Notes: generated from the sequence alone by a model not told the origin. DNA of 18,572 nt from HGM05232 sp964646495 (GCA_964646495.1 CAZYEO010000039.1:1-18572), one strand, 5' to 3'. Positions 9,101 to 16,984 are shown, numbered from the stretch's first letter. Translations and numbers: made by a program.

Positions 9101-9240
9101 TGAGCGCTAACGCAGACCGTCCTTTCACTGCTTTTTCTGCCAACAGTTTCTCACCAGAAACAACTAACTCTTATGGATGGGATGCAAATGTATATCCGTT
9201 GTCATCAACTTATACATTTGGTGTCCGTATAGATTTCTAA
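6184..9240 (+). CDS. susC-like: SusC/RagA-family TonB-dependent outer-membrane transporter
   Basis: Predicted protein of 1018 aa, the usual length for SusC homologues. It imports oligosaccharides across the outer membrane using TonB energy, in complex with the SusD-like lid encoded next. A signal peptide is cleaved after SFA (residue 20). A carboxypeptidase-D-regulatory-like domain occupies about 24-98, followed by a TonB-box-like DDIVVIGYG (103-111). The plug domain (about 115-227) includes YVVDG near 178-182 and SVLKDASAAAIYG (200-212), and it ends in the family hallmark NGVVIVTTKKG (217-227). The rest is a 22-strand-type barrel ending in an aromatic residue (TFGVRIDF), as expected for outer-membrane insertion. 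A calcium-loop-like DYNNDGYINNKD lies at 838-849, a common feature in SusC barrels. An ATG-TAG pair sits directly in front of the chosen start, so 6184 is the first usable ATG. SusD follows after 20 nt. Confidence 0.95.
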   Translation: MKRKTVLFFTMLLISLASFAQDRISITGIVTDESQEPLIGASVVVKGSSNGTMTDMDGRYSIANVPADATLTFSYVGMQSASVKVGGQKNINVSLVDGALKLDDIVVIGYGTAKAKDLTSPIAVVKGDEIANIATTSPMSALQGKVAGVNVVNSGAPGDGPKVTIRGLGSFSDTTPLYVVDGMFFDNINFLNNSDIQEMSVLKDASAAAIYGVRAANGVVIVTTKKGNKNQDARITYDGYVGFQKASNVLKMANSQQYATMMLEADYKNYESYIKNSIDLFGGSYADSDFRNWTFGADTDWYKELLRTALVTNHSLNISGGTDRTSYSVGGNYLYQEGVMNTDNHYSRFNLRGNIDFEANKWLKVGFNVVMSNGTQQIPNNNAWQHAFNMPGLIPVYDQNNTAATPTKYAAPSSLGFTSNFYNPIATADYYKNRNKMFEVIPSTYLELTFIPSKLKFKTSFSMDYSSIVNRNYGEVYMVSNYQKRDVSTLSKKNETYTNYVWDNTLTYWDKFGDHNLTLMLGHSLREENYQMLEATASNVPGDKDEYLYIGQGDVEGRTVTDGGHTYRGLSFFGRASYDYAGKYMLNVTMRADGSSKYNVKWGYFPSFGAAWIASKENFLRDIDWIDFLKVRASWGMLGNDKIGASNGFLSVTSNNGTSGVFGGSLVQGTQTSSNFSWLSWEKVKETNVGINFATLNNRLDIELDYYHRLTDNAVINTFIPLTTIAIAGNNGQIENSGFELGVNWSDKITNDLSYFVSGNITTLRNRVKSLNGAPWIKGGDGGLSSVIDIVGEEMNSYYGYKVVGVYQSAAEIAADKVAQNMIKSGVNLEPGDFKYEDYNNDGYINNKDNQILGSNIPDFSYGFSLGMKYKELEVSISGQGVSGNEIFNRKRELRYAQPNYNFDQDMYNNRWTGEGTTNTYPSSKAMTKGWNNNTISSFFVESGAYFRIQNINVAYSFKNVKIGNYVMPNIRLSANADRPFTAFSANSFSPETTNSYGWDANVYPLSSTYTFGVRIDF

Positions 9241-9260
9241 CCATTAAAACATAAAATAAT

Positions 9261-10742
9261 ATGACTATCATAAAGAAAATTATATTCGCTCTTCCGGCTC
9301 TGTTGCTTTTGACGAGCTGTAGCGATTTCTTAAACAAGGCTCCTGAAAATACTGTTGATGCCGAAACAGTAGATTATTCTAAAATAGAAAACATGTATGA
9401 GCCTATATCCGGAATTTACGGATTATGGCGCACAGAGGGCGCACACTGGATTATTTGGGGCGCAACTTTAATGCGTGACGATGATGTGAGAGTTGGAAAG
9501 ACCGGTGATCAAACTGCTCTTGACGATATTGATCAATCCTATTTCTACAATGCAAGTTTTTGGGGTTTCAATGAAGCATTTTCAGTATGTTATTTCCCAA
9601 TTATAAAATTCTGTAACAATGCTCTTGAATCGCTTGATAAATATGCTAAATATTGCGTGAGTGATCAAGATAAAACTTTGAATACTCAATATCAAGCAGA
9701 GGTGCGTACACTTCGTGCAATGGCATATTACAGATTGGTACAATTATTTGGTCCTGTACCCATTCTTTATACCAATGATCAGACAAATCTTCGTCGTCAA
9801 AGTGTAAATAAAATATATACATACGCACTTGAAGATCTTGATTTTGCTATTACCAACGGTGCAAAGATGCGTCCTAATCAAAATGCTCATAAGGGTGCTG
9901 TTACTGCTTATACTGCTGAAATGCTTGCTGCTAAAATTTATCTTAACCAAGGAAATTATGACATGGTAATCAAGCATACTGATAATATTATCAATAATGG
10001 TAACTTCTCATTATATCCTGATTTCTATAATTTATTCAAAATTCCCGGAAAATTGAGTGATGAATCATTATTTGAAATTCAAGCTACCGACTTTGGTACA
10101 GGAACAGGGGATAAGATTGATTTAGGTGCTTGGTTTAGCTTCCAAGGTCCGGTTAATAATACAAATATTTCAGGCTGGGGATTTATAAGCCCAAGTAAAG
10201 AACTTCGTGATTGGGCAGCTGCCAGAGGCGAGACTGTGCGTGCTACTACTACATTCCTTATGGCTGGAGCTACCACTCCGAGTGGCGACTTTATTAAAGC
10301 TCCTGTAGCATCAAATCACCCTGATTGTTACAATGGTAAGGCTTATACTCCTACTGATCAACTTACACCAGGTCGTACCGATTATGGATGTAACAATAAT
10401 GCTCGTGTATTGCGTTATGCTGATGTATTATTGATGAATGTTGAAGCAAAAGTACGCCTTCAGAAAGATATGGATACTGCTGTTGAAAATATGACATTGG
10501 TGAGAAAACGTGCTAACATGACCCCTTATACTGCTGCACAGCTAACACTTGACAATGTTCTCGATGAACGTCGCATGGAGTTTGCAGTAGAATGGGGTGA
10601 GCGTTTCAATGATCTTGTTCGCACAGGCAAAGCGGAATCTGTGCTTGGTAGCCGTGGATATACTTCAGCTAAACAATATTACCCAATCCCAACCGGAGCT
10701 ATTGCGAATGCTCCAGATTTGGAATTGGAACCTGAGGAATAA
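9261..10742 (+). CDS. susD-like: SusD/RagB-family outer-membrane glycan-binding lipoprotein
   Basis: Predicted protein of 493 aa. It caps the SusC barrel at the cell surface and binds incoming glycan. The signal peptide ends in lipobox LTSC with the lipidated cysteine at residue 20, followed by SDFLNKAPE, a start typical of the family. TPR-like helices carry the usual motifs RAMAYYRLVQLFGPVPIL and LAAKIYLNQGNYDMVI. The C-terminal SusD region shows RYADVLLMNVEAK and DERRMEFAVEWGERFNDLVRTGKA, and the end is YYPIPTGAI. It lies 20 nt after SusC and certainly shares its transcript. The binding residues cannot be assigned from sequence alone; substrate is inferred from the GH144 gene. No separate SusE/SusF-like binding protein follows, so this may be the only dedicated surface binding protein of the operon. 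Confidence 0.95.
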   Translation: MTIIKKIIFALPALLLLTSCSDFLNKAPENTVDAETVDYSKIENMYEPISGIYGLWRTEGAHWIIWGATLMRDDDVRVGKTGDQTALDDIDQSYFYNASFWGFNEAFSVCYFPIIKFCNNALESLDKYAKYCVSDQDKTLNTQYQAEVRTLRAMAYYRLVQLFGPVPILYTNDQTNLRRQSVNKIYTYALEDLDFAITNGAKMRPNQNAHKGAVTAYTAEMLAAKIYLNQGNYDMVIKHTDNIINNGNFSLYPDFYNLFKIPGKLSDESLFEIQATDFGTGTGDKIDLGAWFSFQGPVNNTNISGWGFISPSKELRDWAAARGETVRATTTFLMAGATTPSGDFIKAPVASNHPDCYNGKAYTPTDQLTPGRTDYGCNNNARVLRYADVLLMNVEAKVRLQKDMDTAVENMTLVRKRANMTPYTAAQLTLDNVLDERRMEFAVEWGERFNDLVRTGKAESVLGSRGYTSAKQYYPIPTGAIANAPDLELEPEE

Positions 10743-10775
10743 AGGTTTTAATTTAGGTTTATAAATATTCAATTT

Positions 10776-10809
10776 AATGGATGTGTGAGTCGCATCACAC
10801 ATCCATTAT
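10776..10809 (+). other. Perfect 14-bp intercistronic hairpin between susD and the GH144 gene
   Basis: TAATGGATGTGTGA (10776-10789) pairs perfectly with TCACACATCCATTA (10796-10809) around a 6-nt loop (GTCGCA). The following bases are A/T-rich (TTATTATAGG) but contain no clean T-run, so strong termination is unlikely. It lies in the largest gap inside the operon (132 nt). It probably lowers expression of the enzyme genes relative to susCD, by partial termination or by protecting the 3' end of a processed susCD mRNA. Confidence 0.7.
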
Positions 10810-10874
10810 TATTATAGGATTGACATCAATATCAAGATTGAATGGTTGAACTATATCTAACAAACGAAAATTCA

Positions 10875-12233
10875 ATGAAATTAAAATATATTATAGCCGT
10901 GCTTATTATCCCATTTTTGATTGGTTGCGCCACAACAAATCAAAAGGAGGATGGTGGTACAAATACTGATCCAAATAATCGTCCGGCTAAATTTGCCTCA
11001 GATGATGAAATGCTCGACTATATTCAAAAAGTTCACTTCAACTATATGTGGGAAGGTGCAGAGCCTGTTTCAGGGCTGGCACGCGAACGGATTCATTTAG
11101 ATAATAAATACCCGGAAAATGATTCCGAGGTAGTGACGATAGGTGGTAGTGGTTTTGGATTGGCAGGGTTACTGGTAGGTATCGAACGAGGTTATATATC
11201 TCGTGAAGATGGAGTAAAAAGACTTCATAAAATAGCTGATTATTTGGAGCGTGCCGATCGCTTTCATGGAGTATGGCCACACTGGTTGGATGGACCCACA
11301 GGAAAGGTAAAACCATTCGGTACTAAAGATAATGGGGGTGACTTGGTAGAGAGTTGTTTTCTCATCGAAAGCATGCTTTGTGTGCGCCAATATTTCCAAA
11401 ACGGAAATGAGCAAGAAAAAGCGCTTGCTGCAAAAATGGATAAGCTATGGAAAGAGGTTGAGTTTGATTGGTATCAAAATAATCAAGATGTGATTTATTG
11501 GCATTGGTCGCCATCCTATGGATGGGAGATGAACTTCCCGCTTGAAGGATATAATGAATGTATGATTGTGTATGTACTTGGTGCGTCATCGCCTACACAT
11601 CCATCGTCTACAGTAGCCTACCACAAAGGTTGGGCTCGTAGTGGAAACATTAAGAGCGATGCAACACCCTATGGATTTCCATTGGAGGTGAAGCATAATG
11701 GAGCTGAAGAATTTGGTGGCCCACTTTTCTGGGCGCATTATTCATGGGTTGGCTTAGATCCTCGTAACCTGAAAGATAAATATGCCAACTATTGGAATGT
11801 GACACGCAATCATGTAATGGCAAATTATAGTTACTGTGTTGAAAATCCTAAAAAATGGAAAGGATACAGCGATAAATGTTGGGGTCTTACAGCAAGCTAT
11901 AGCCCAAAAGGATATGCAGCTCACTCTCCCAATTCCGATCTTGGGGTGATTACACCCACAGCAGCATTATCGAGTTTCCCATACACTCCGGAGCAATCCA
12001 TGAACGCATTGAAGCATTTCTACTTCGATCAAGGTGAATGGATATGGGGAAAATATGGATTCTATGATGCTTTCTCTGTAGCAGAGAATTGGACAACTCC
12101 TCGTTATCTTGCTATTGATCAATGTACTATAGCGCCGATGATCGAAAATTATCGTACAGGATTACTATGGAAGCTATTCATGAGCTGTCCGGAAGTTCAA
12201 GAGGGACTTAAAAAATTAGGTTTTACTTATTAA
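10875..12233 (+). CDS. GH144 family lipoprotein, predicted endo-beta-1,2-glucanase
   Basis: Predicted protein of 452 aa of the Glycoamylase (PF10091) type, classed as GH144 in CAZy. Characterised members such as Chitinophaga pinensis CpSGL are (alpha/alpha)6-barrel endo-beta-1,2-glucanases that release sophoro-oligosaccharides. Typical motifs are FNYMWEGAEPVSGLARERIH, GGSGFGLAGLLVGIERG, ADRFHGVWPHWLDG, GWEMNFP, HNGAEEFGGPLFWAHYS and ENYRTGLLWKLFMSCPE. Acidic residues D152, D156, E159 (DNGGDLVE) and E228 (GYNEC) have the same mutual spacing as the residues I recall as functionally important in CpSGL (D135, D139, E142, E211), so the active site looks intact. The start is 10875 because it gives a clean lipoprotein signal with lipobox LIGC (Cys18); an in-frame ATG at 10842 would add 11 polar residues. 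KED occurs six residues after the cysteine, a possible surface-export signal though not in the standard position. The GH3 gene follows after 13 nt. Confidence 0.9.
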   Translation: MKLKYIIAVLIIPFLIGCATTNQKEDGGTNTDPNNRPAKFASDDEMLDYIQKVHFNYMWEGAEPVSGLARERIHLDNKYPENDSEVVTIGGSGFGLAGLLVGIERGYISREDGVKRLHKIADYLERADRFHGVWPHWLDGPTGKVKPFGTKDNGGDLVESCFLIESMLCVRQYFQNGNEQEKALAAKMDKLWKEVEFDWYQNNQDVIYWHWSPSYGWEMNFPLEGYNECMIVYVLGASSPTHPSSTVAYHKGWARSGNIKSDATPYGFPLEVKHNGAEEFGGPLFWAHYSWVGLDPRNLKDKYANYWNVTRNHVMANYSYCVENPKKWKGYSDKCWGLTASYSPKGYAAHSPNSDLGVITPTAALSSFPYTPEQSMNALKHFYFDQGEWIWGKYGFYDAFSVAENWTTPRYLAIDQCTIAPMIENYRTGLLWKLFMSCPEVQEGLKKLGFTY

Positions 12234-12246
12234 AAGCATATATTTA

Positions 12247-14547
12247 ATGAAAAAAATATCATTTCTGACACTGCTGGTTGTTGCACTTGTATTTTCAGCA
12301 TCAGCAAAGCCCAAAAAGGCAAAAGCTCCTGCGCCAATTGCGCCTATGGAGCAATATGTAACTGAGTTGATGAATAAAATGACTATCGAAGAAAAGATAG
12401 GTCAGCTCAATCTCCCTGTATCTGGTGAAATTGTCACAGGACAAGCAAAAAGTAGCGATATTGCAGGCAAAATTCAACGCGGTGAAGTCGGAGGACTTTT
12501 CAATCTTAAAGGGGTTGGTAGAATCCGTGAAGTACAAAAAATGGCAATAGAAAATAGTCGCCTTGGTATTCCATTACTTTTCGGTATGGATGTGATTCAT
12601 GGGTATGAAACTGTATTCCCCATTCCTTTGGCATCGGCTTGCTCATGGGATATGGAAGCTATCGAGAAATCAGCTCGAATTGCTGCTATCGAATCGAGTG
12701 CTGATGGTATTTGTTGGACTTTCAGCCCTATGGTTGATATTTGTCATGATGCTCGTTGGGGGCGTATTGCCGAAGGAACCGGCGAAGATCCATTCCTCGG
12801 TGGCGAAATAGCTAAAGCTATGGTACGTGGCTATCAAGGAAAGGATATGTCAAAGAACAATGAGATAATGGCTTGTGTGAAGCATTTTGCTCTATATGGA
12901 GCAAGTGAAGCTGGTCGTGACTACAACACAGTGGATATGAGCCGCAATCGTATGTATAATGAATACTTCAATCCTTATAAAGCTGCTGTAGAAGCGGGAG
13001 TAGGGAGTGTAATGGCTTCATTTAATGAGGTTGATGGAATACCTGCCACAGCCAACAAATGGCTTCTTACTGATGTATTGCGCGATCAATGGAAATTTGA
13101 CGGTTTTGTTGTTACCGACTTTACGGGAATCATGGAGATGACCTTTCATGGTATTGGAAATCTACAAGAAGTATCGGCAAAGGCATTGAAAGCCGGAAGC
13201 GATATGGATATGGTGAGTGATGGATTCGTGGGTACGCTAAAGCAATCTCTTGCCGATGGTAAAGTGACTGAAGAGGATATAAACAAGGCTTGTCGCCGTA
13301 TGCTTGAAGCTAAATATAAACTTGGACTATTTGCCAATCCTTATAAATATTGTGACCTTAGTCGCCCGGCAAAAGAGGTATATACTAAAGAAAATCGTGC
13401 TGAAGCTCGCGATCTTGCATCTAAAAGTTTCGTATTGCTAAAAAATGACAACAAACTTCTTCCTTTGTCAAAAAAAGGGACAATCGGAGTTGTAGGTCCA
13501 TTGGCAAATAGTGCTTCAAATATGCCCGGTACATGGAGTGTAGCTGCTAATTTCGAGCGTTATTCTACTCTTGTAGATGCTTTGAAGGGTGCTGTAGGTA
13601 AAAATGCGGAAATCCTTTATGCAAAAGGGAGCAACCTTATGCATGATGCTAAATATGAAGAGAACGCCACAATGTTTGGACGCACTTTGTATCGTGATAA
13701 CCGCACAGCGGAGGAGATGATTGCAGAGGCACTTGAGGTCGCAAAAAAATCTGATGTCATCGTGGCTGCTGTAGGTGAAGCTTCTGAGATGAGCGGCGAA
13801 GCAAGTTGCCGTACAAATCTTGAAATGCCCGATGCTCAACGTGAATTACTTGAAGCGTTGGTAAAAACAGGTAAACCGGTAGTTGTGGTTCTATTCACAG
13901 GACGTCCATTGGTATTAAACTGGGAACAAGCAAATATCCCTGCAATTTTGAATGTATGGTTTGGTGGTAGTGAAGCAGCCTTTGCAATTTCTGATGTACT
14001 ATTTGGAGATGTAAACCCAAGTGGAAAACTCACAACATCGTTCCCTCAATCAGTAGGACAACTCCCATATTCATACAGCCATAAGAATACAGGACGTCCG
14101 AAAGAGAAAAATGAAGGGTTTGAAAAGTTTCGTACCGGATATATTGATTTAGGGAATGAACCTCTTTATCCTTTCGGATACGGATTGAGCTACACAACAT
14201 TTGAATACAGCCCGGTTACATTAAGCTCAACAACCCTTCAACCAGATGGTACTATTACTGCAAGCGTTACCGTTACTAATACAGGAAGCGTCGATGGAAA
14301 CGAGGTAGTACAACTTTACATCCGTGATATTGTAGGTAGCATCACACGTCCTACTAAGGAATTAAAAGGATTTCAACGCATTGCACTTAAAGCAGGAGAA
14401 AGCAAAAAGGTTGATTTTATTATTAATCCTGAGATGCTTAAATTCTACGATTATAATATTAATTTTGTAAATGAGCCAGGTGAATTTGATGTGATGATAG
14501 GTGCAAATTGCCGTGACCTCCAGAATAGCCGTTTTGAATTGAAATAA
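12247..14547 (+). CDS. GH3 family beta-glucosidase (BglX-like), periplasmic
   Basis: Predicted protein of 766 aa, about the length of BglX-type GH3 enzymes. The signal peptide is cleaved after ASA (about residue 20) and is followed by a Lys/Ala/Pro-rich linker. The TIM-barrel domain (about 35-370) contains MTIEEKIGQL, GMDVIHGYETVFPIPLA, the conserved VKHF (K212-H213) and the nucleophile motif FVVTDF with D291. The alpha/beta sandwich domain (about 395-620) has the GEASEMSGEASCR segment, whose glutamates E511 and E518 are candidates for the acid/base. An FnIII-like domain closes the protein (about 665-755). It would release glucose from the non-reducing ends of oligosaccharides; next to GH144 the expected substrate is sophorose and longer beta-1,2 oligomers, as reported for some Bacteroides GH3 enzymes. 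GH3 is a broad family, so linkage preference rests on context only. There are 13 nt before it and 12 nt to the next gene. Confidence 0.93.
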   Translation: MKKISFLTLLVVALVFSASAKPKKAKAPAPIAPMEQYVTELMNKMTIEEKIGQLNLPVSGEIVTGQAKSSDIAGKIQRGEVGGLFNLKGVGRIREVQKMAIENSRLGIPLLFGMDVIHGYETVFPIPLASACSWDMEAIEKSARIAAIESSADGICWTFSPMVDICHDARWGRIAEGTGEDPFLGGEIAKAMVRGYQGKDMSKNNEIMACVKHFALYGASEAGRDYNTVDMSRNRMYNEYFNPYKAAVEAGVGSVMASFNEVDGIPATANKWLLTDVLRDQWKFDGFVVTDFTGIMEMTFHGIGNLQEVSAKALKAGSDMDMVSDGFVGTLKQSLADGKVTEEDINKACRRMLEAKYKLGLFANPYKYCDLSRPAKEVYTKENRAEARDLASKSFVLLKNDNKLLPLSKKGTIGVVGPLANSASNMPGTWSVAANFERYSTLVDALKGAVGKNAEILYAKGSNLMHDAKYEENATMFGRTLYRDNRTAEEMIAEALEVAKKSDVIVAAVGEASEMSGEASCRTNLEMPDAQRELLEALVKTGKPVVVVLFTGRPLVLNWEQANIPAILNVWFGGSEAAFAISDVLFGDVNPSGKLTTSFPQSVGQLPYSYSHKNTGRPKEKNEGFEKFRTGYIDLGNEPLYPFGYGLSYTTFEYSPVTLSSTTLQPDGTITASVTVTNTGSVDGNEVVQLYIRDIVGSITRPTKELKGFQRIALKAGESKKVDFIINPEMLKFYDYNINFVNEPGEFDVMIGANCRDLQNSRFELK

Positions 14548-14559
14548 ACTTCAAAATAT

Positions 14560-15441
14560 ATGGTAAAGAAGATTTTAGGAATAATCTTGATAGCTTTCGT
14601 TTGTAGCTCTGTGAGCTACGGGCGGAAGCCTTCGAGCATTATATTGAGTACATATAATTTGAGATGTCTCACCGATGCCGACAATGCGCGTGGAGACCAA
14701 TGGACTAAGCGTTTGCCTATTGTTAAGGGGTTGATTGAGTTTCATGGATTTGATATTTTTGGTACTCAAGAATTACGCTATAGTCAAATTGAGGATCTTT
14801 TGAAAGAAATGCCACAATACAAATATGTGGGAGCCGGACGAGATGACGGAAAGAAAGCCGGTGAACATGTAGCCATATTTTATGATCCGGCAAAATTTGA
14901 ATTGATTGATTCGGGTAATTTCTGGCTCAATGAAGATGAAACTCATCCGGTAAAAGGATGGGATGCTGCATATATCCGTATTTGTACATGGGGTAAATTC
15001 AAAGTAAAGGAAAATGGATTTACATTTCTATATTATAATGTTCATCTTGACAACGAGGGCGATTTGGCTCGAAAAGAGAGTGCTAAGATGATAATATCTA
15101 AAATGAATGCAATGTCTGCCTCTATGCCTGCTATCATGGCTGGAGACTTCAATGTTACGGAAAATTCGAGTGTGTATCGTGCGGCTACCGAAGGTGGTAA
15201 ACTTTTGGATGCTCGCAAGGTTGCCGACATAGTATATTGCAATAATAGCACATATAATGATTTCAATCCGGCGGGTTCGGGTGAAGGCGTTATTGATTTT
15301 ATTCTCCTTACCAAAGATTTCAAAGTAAAGAAATATGGGTTACTTACAGATGTATATCGGTCGGTAGATGCCAATGGAATAGCAAAAGCACGTACACCAT
15401 CCGATCATTTCCCTATCATGTTGCAACTTGAAGTAAAATAA
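14560..15441 (+). CDS. Secreted endonuclease/exonuclease/phosphatase (EEP) superfamily protein
   Basis: Predicted protein of 293 aa in the EEP fold (PF03372), the DNase I-like metal-dependent phosphoesterases. A hydrophobic N-terminal segment (ILGIILIAFVCSSV) indicates export; there is no lipobox, so the product is probably periplasmic. All the fold's signatures are present and intact: TYNLR (N33), GTQE (metal-binding E71), YNVHLD (H162, D164), GDFN (D196, N198), IDFILL (D246) and the C-terminal SDHFP (D282, H283). The family contains nucleases, inositol-phosphate phosphatases and sphingomyelinase-type phosphodiesterases, so the substrate cannot be read from motifs. Genes of this kind recur in Bacteroidota glycan loci. 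Inside a beta-1,2-glucan operon it could remove a phosphate diester substituent such as phosphoglycerol; that is a hypothesis. It starts 12 nt after GH3 and ends 4 nt before the serine hydrolase, so it is clearly in the operon. Confidence 0.85.
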   Translation: MVKKILGIILIAFVCSSVSYGRKPSSIILSTYNLRCLTDADNARGDQWTKRLPIVKGLIEFHGFDIFGTQELRYSQIEDLLKEMPQYKYVGAGRDDGKKAGEHVAIFYDPAKFELIDSGNFWLNEDETHPVKGWDAAYIRICTWGKFKVKENGFTFLYYNVHLDNEGDLARKESAKMIISKMNAMSASMPAIMAGDFNVTENSSVYRAATEGGKLLDARKVADIVYCNNSTYNDFNPAGSGEGVIDFILLTKDFKVKKYGLLTDVYRSVDANGIAKARTPSDHFPIMLQLEVK

Positions 15442-15445
15442 TGAT

Positions 15446-16984
15446 ATGAAAAGAAACGCTCTTTCAATAATTGCTCTGATATGCTTTGCGCTTGGATTGA
15501 CGGCTCAAATCAATGATATACCACGTTCTACCCCCGAAGCACAAGGAATCTCATCAAAATCCATAAGTGATATGTTGGGTGCATTAATGAATATTCCGGA
15601 TACTGAAATCCACCATGTAATGGTGTTGAGAAATGGTAATGTAGTAGCAGAAATGCATCCTGCTCCTTATAAAGCCGAATACAAGCACACGCAATATTCA
15701 TTGAGTAAAACTTTTGTGTCTCTTGCCATCGGGATTGCCATAGATGAAAATCGTTTACGACTTACGGATAGGATTGCCCCCTTTTTTACAGATGAGCTAC
15801 CCGATACCATATCGGATAATTTGGCTCGACTCACTGTTCGCGATCTTCTGATCATGGGTTCAGGAATGCGCCCCGATTGGGATATGCGTAATAATCGTTC
15901 GGATTGGGCTCGTGAATATCTTTCAAGGAAAGTAGGGGAGCCGGGTGCAGAGTTTTTATATGATTCGATTACTACCTATATGTTATCCGAGATGGTGCAA
16001 CGTGCCACAGGAATGAAAACTCTTGATTTCTTGCGCCAACGGCTATTTAGCCACATGAATATATCAGATATTTATTGGCAAGAAAGTCCCACAGGCGTGA
16101 ATACAGGTGGATGGGGACTTCATATTCAATGTGAAGCCATTGCAAAGATTGGATTATTATATCTAAATAAGGGCAAATGGAACGGTGAGCAATTAGTGTC
16201 TGAGGAATGGATTGCAGAATCATCCAAAAAACATGCCGACAACTCTTATGGAGCAATAAATCCTATTCCTACCGATGGAAATAGCGGATACGGTTATCAA
16301 ATAAGAATGTGCAAATATCCCGGAGCTTACCGAGCTGATGGTGCGTATGGACAATTTATGGTAGCCGTTCCTGATAAAAATATCGTTGTGGTGATAAATG
16401 GATTGAGTATCGGGCGCACCGACGATGAATTAGATGCAATATGGAATATGCTTCTTCCGGGTGTATCAGATAATACACTTCCTGAGAATAAACAAAACCA
16501 TGCTAAAATGAGCAAGTTATGTTCTGAAGCTTCTTTGAAATTTCCCGAGGGAGCCAAGTTCTCGACAAGATTAAAGAGAGATAATGATATAATACTCAAA
16601 TTGGACGATAATAAGCGAGGTATAGATACTCTGAAATTAAGATATGCTAAGGATAGATATATTCTCACTGTTGTAAACAAAGATGGGACAGTCGATGAAA
16701 TACCTTTCGGGTATAAAAATTGGCTCACAACCACATCAACAACGTTTCCTCCTTATTCGGTAGAAGCAATGGGGCGATTCAAGGGGTTGAAACCTGAATT
16801 TACTTTAGGTAGTGCCTATGCTTGGAAAGATAGAAACACAATGATATTACAGACACATTATACTAATTTTATAAGTAGCCGTATGTACGAGATTCATTTC
16901 ATGCCGACAGGGATTGAGGTGAAAGTAAAAGAAAATTATTCCGTAAACAACACGGAAACGATAAAAGCTATACTACAGTTTTAG
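15446..16984 (+). CDS. Secreted SxxK serine hydrolase (beta-lactamase / class C-like family)
   Basis: Predicted protein of 512 aa. The signal peptide is cleaved after LTA (about residue 20). The catalytic domain (about 25-340) has the SxxK motif SLSK, with nucleophile S85 and K88, within QYSLSKTFVSLAIGIA. The second motif, normally Y-x-N, reads Y172-D-S174 here, as is common in esterase-like relatives. Further marks are LTVRDLLIMGSGM, GGWGLHIQCEAIAKIGLLYL and DGAYGQFMVAVPDKNIVVVING. A beta-rich C-terminal domain of about 150 residues follows, with no function I can name. The family includes beta-lactamases, D-Ala peptidases and carboxylesterases. The operon position, 4 nt after the EEP gene, suggests a role in glycan use, for example removing acyl groups; antibiotic resistance is not indicated. 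It is the last gene before a strong terminator. Confidence 0.85.
   Translation: MKRNALSIIALICFALGLTAQINDIPRSTPEAQGISSKSISDMLGALMNIPDTEIHHVMVLRNGNVVAEMHPAPYKAEYKHTQYSLSKTFVSLAIGIAIDENRLRLTDRIAPFFTDELPDTISDNLARLTVRDLLIMGSGMRPDWDMRNNRSDWAREYLSRKVGEPGAEFLYDSITTYMLSEMVQRATGMKTLDFLRQRLFSHMNISDIYWQESPTGVNTGGWGLHIQCEAIAKIGLLYLNKGKWNGEQLVSEEWIAESSKKHADNSYGAINPIPTDGNSGYGYQIRMCKYPGAYRADGAYGQFMVAVPDKNIVVVINGLSIGRTDDELDAIWNMLLPGVSDNTLPENKQNHAKMSKLCSEASLKFPEGAKFSTRLKRDNDIILKLDDNKRGIDTLKLRYAKDRYILTVVNKDGTVDEIPFGYKNWLTTTSTTFPPYSVEAMGRFKGLKPEFTLGSAYAWKDRNTMILQTHYTNFISSRMYEIHFMPTGIEVKVKENYSVNNTETIKAILQF

Noticed and set aside
10820..10831. ATTGA-ca-TCAAT palindrome upstream of the GH144 gene
   Set aside because: The 5-bp arms are too short to support an operator and no promoter box follows.
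12599..12811. A 70-codon open frame on the plus strand
   Set aside because: It is an alternative frame within the GH3 gene, which is intact and highly typical across this stretch.
14560..15441. Reading the EEP protein as a DNA-repair exonuclease linked to mutS
   Set aside because: It has an export signal and sits in the glycan operon, separated from mutS by another gene and a strong terminator.
16327..16734. A 135-codon open frame on the minus strand
   Set aside because: It is antisense to the serine hydrolase, whose sense frame carries clear family motifs, and it has no promoter box or domain of its own.
15446..16984. Reading the serine hydrolase as an antibiotic-resistance beta-lactamase
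   Set aside because: The Y-x-S second motif, the extra C-terminal beta domain and the position inside a glycan operon point to an esterase or peptidase-like role.
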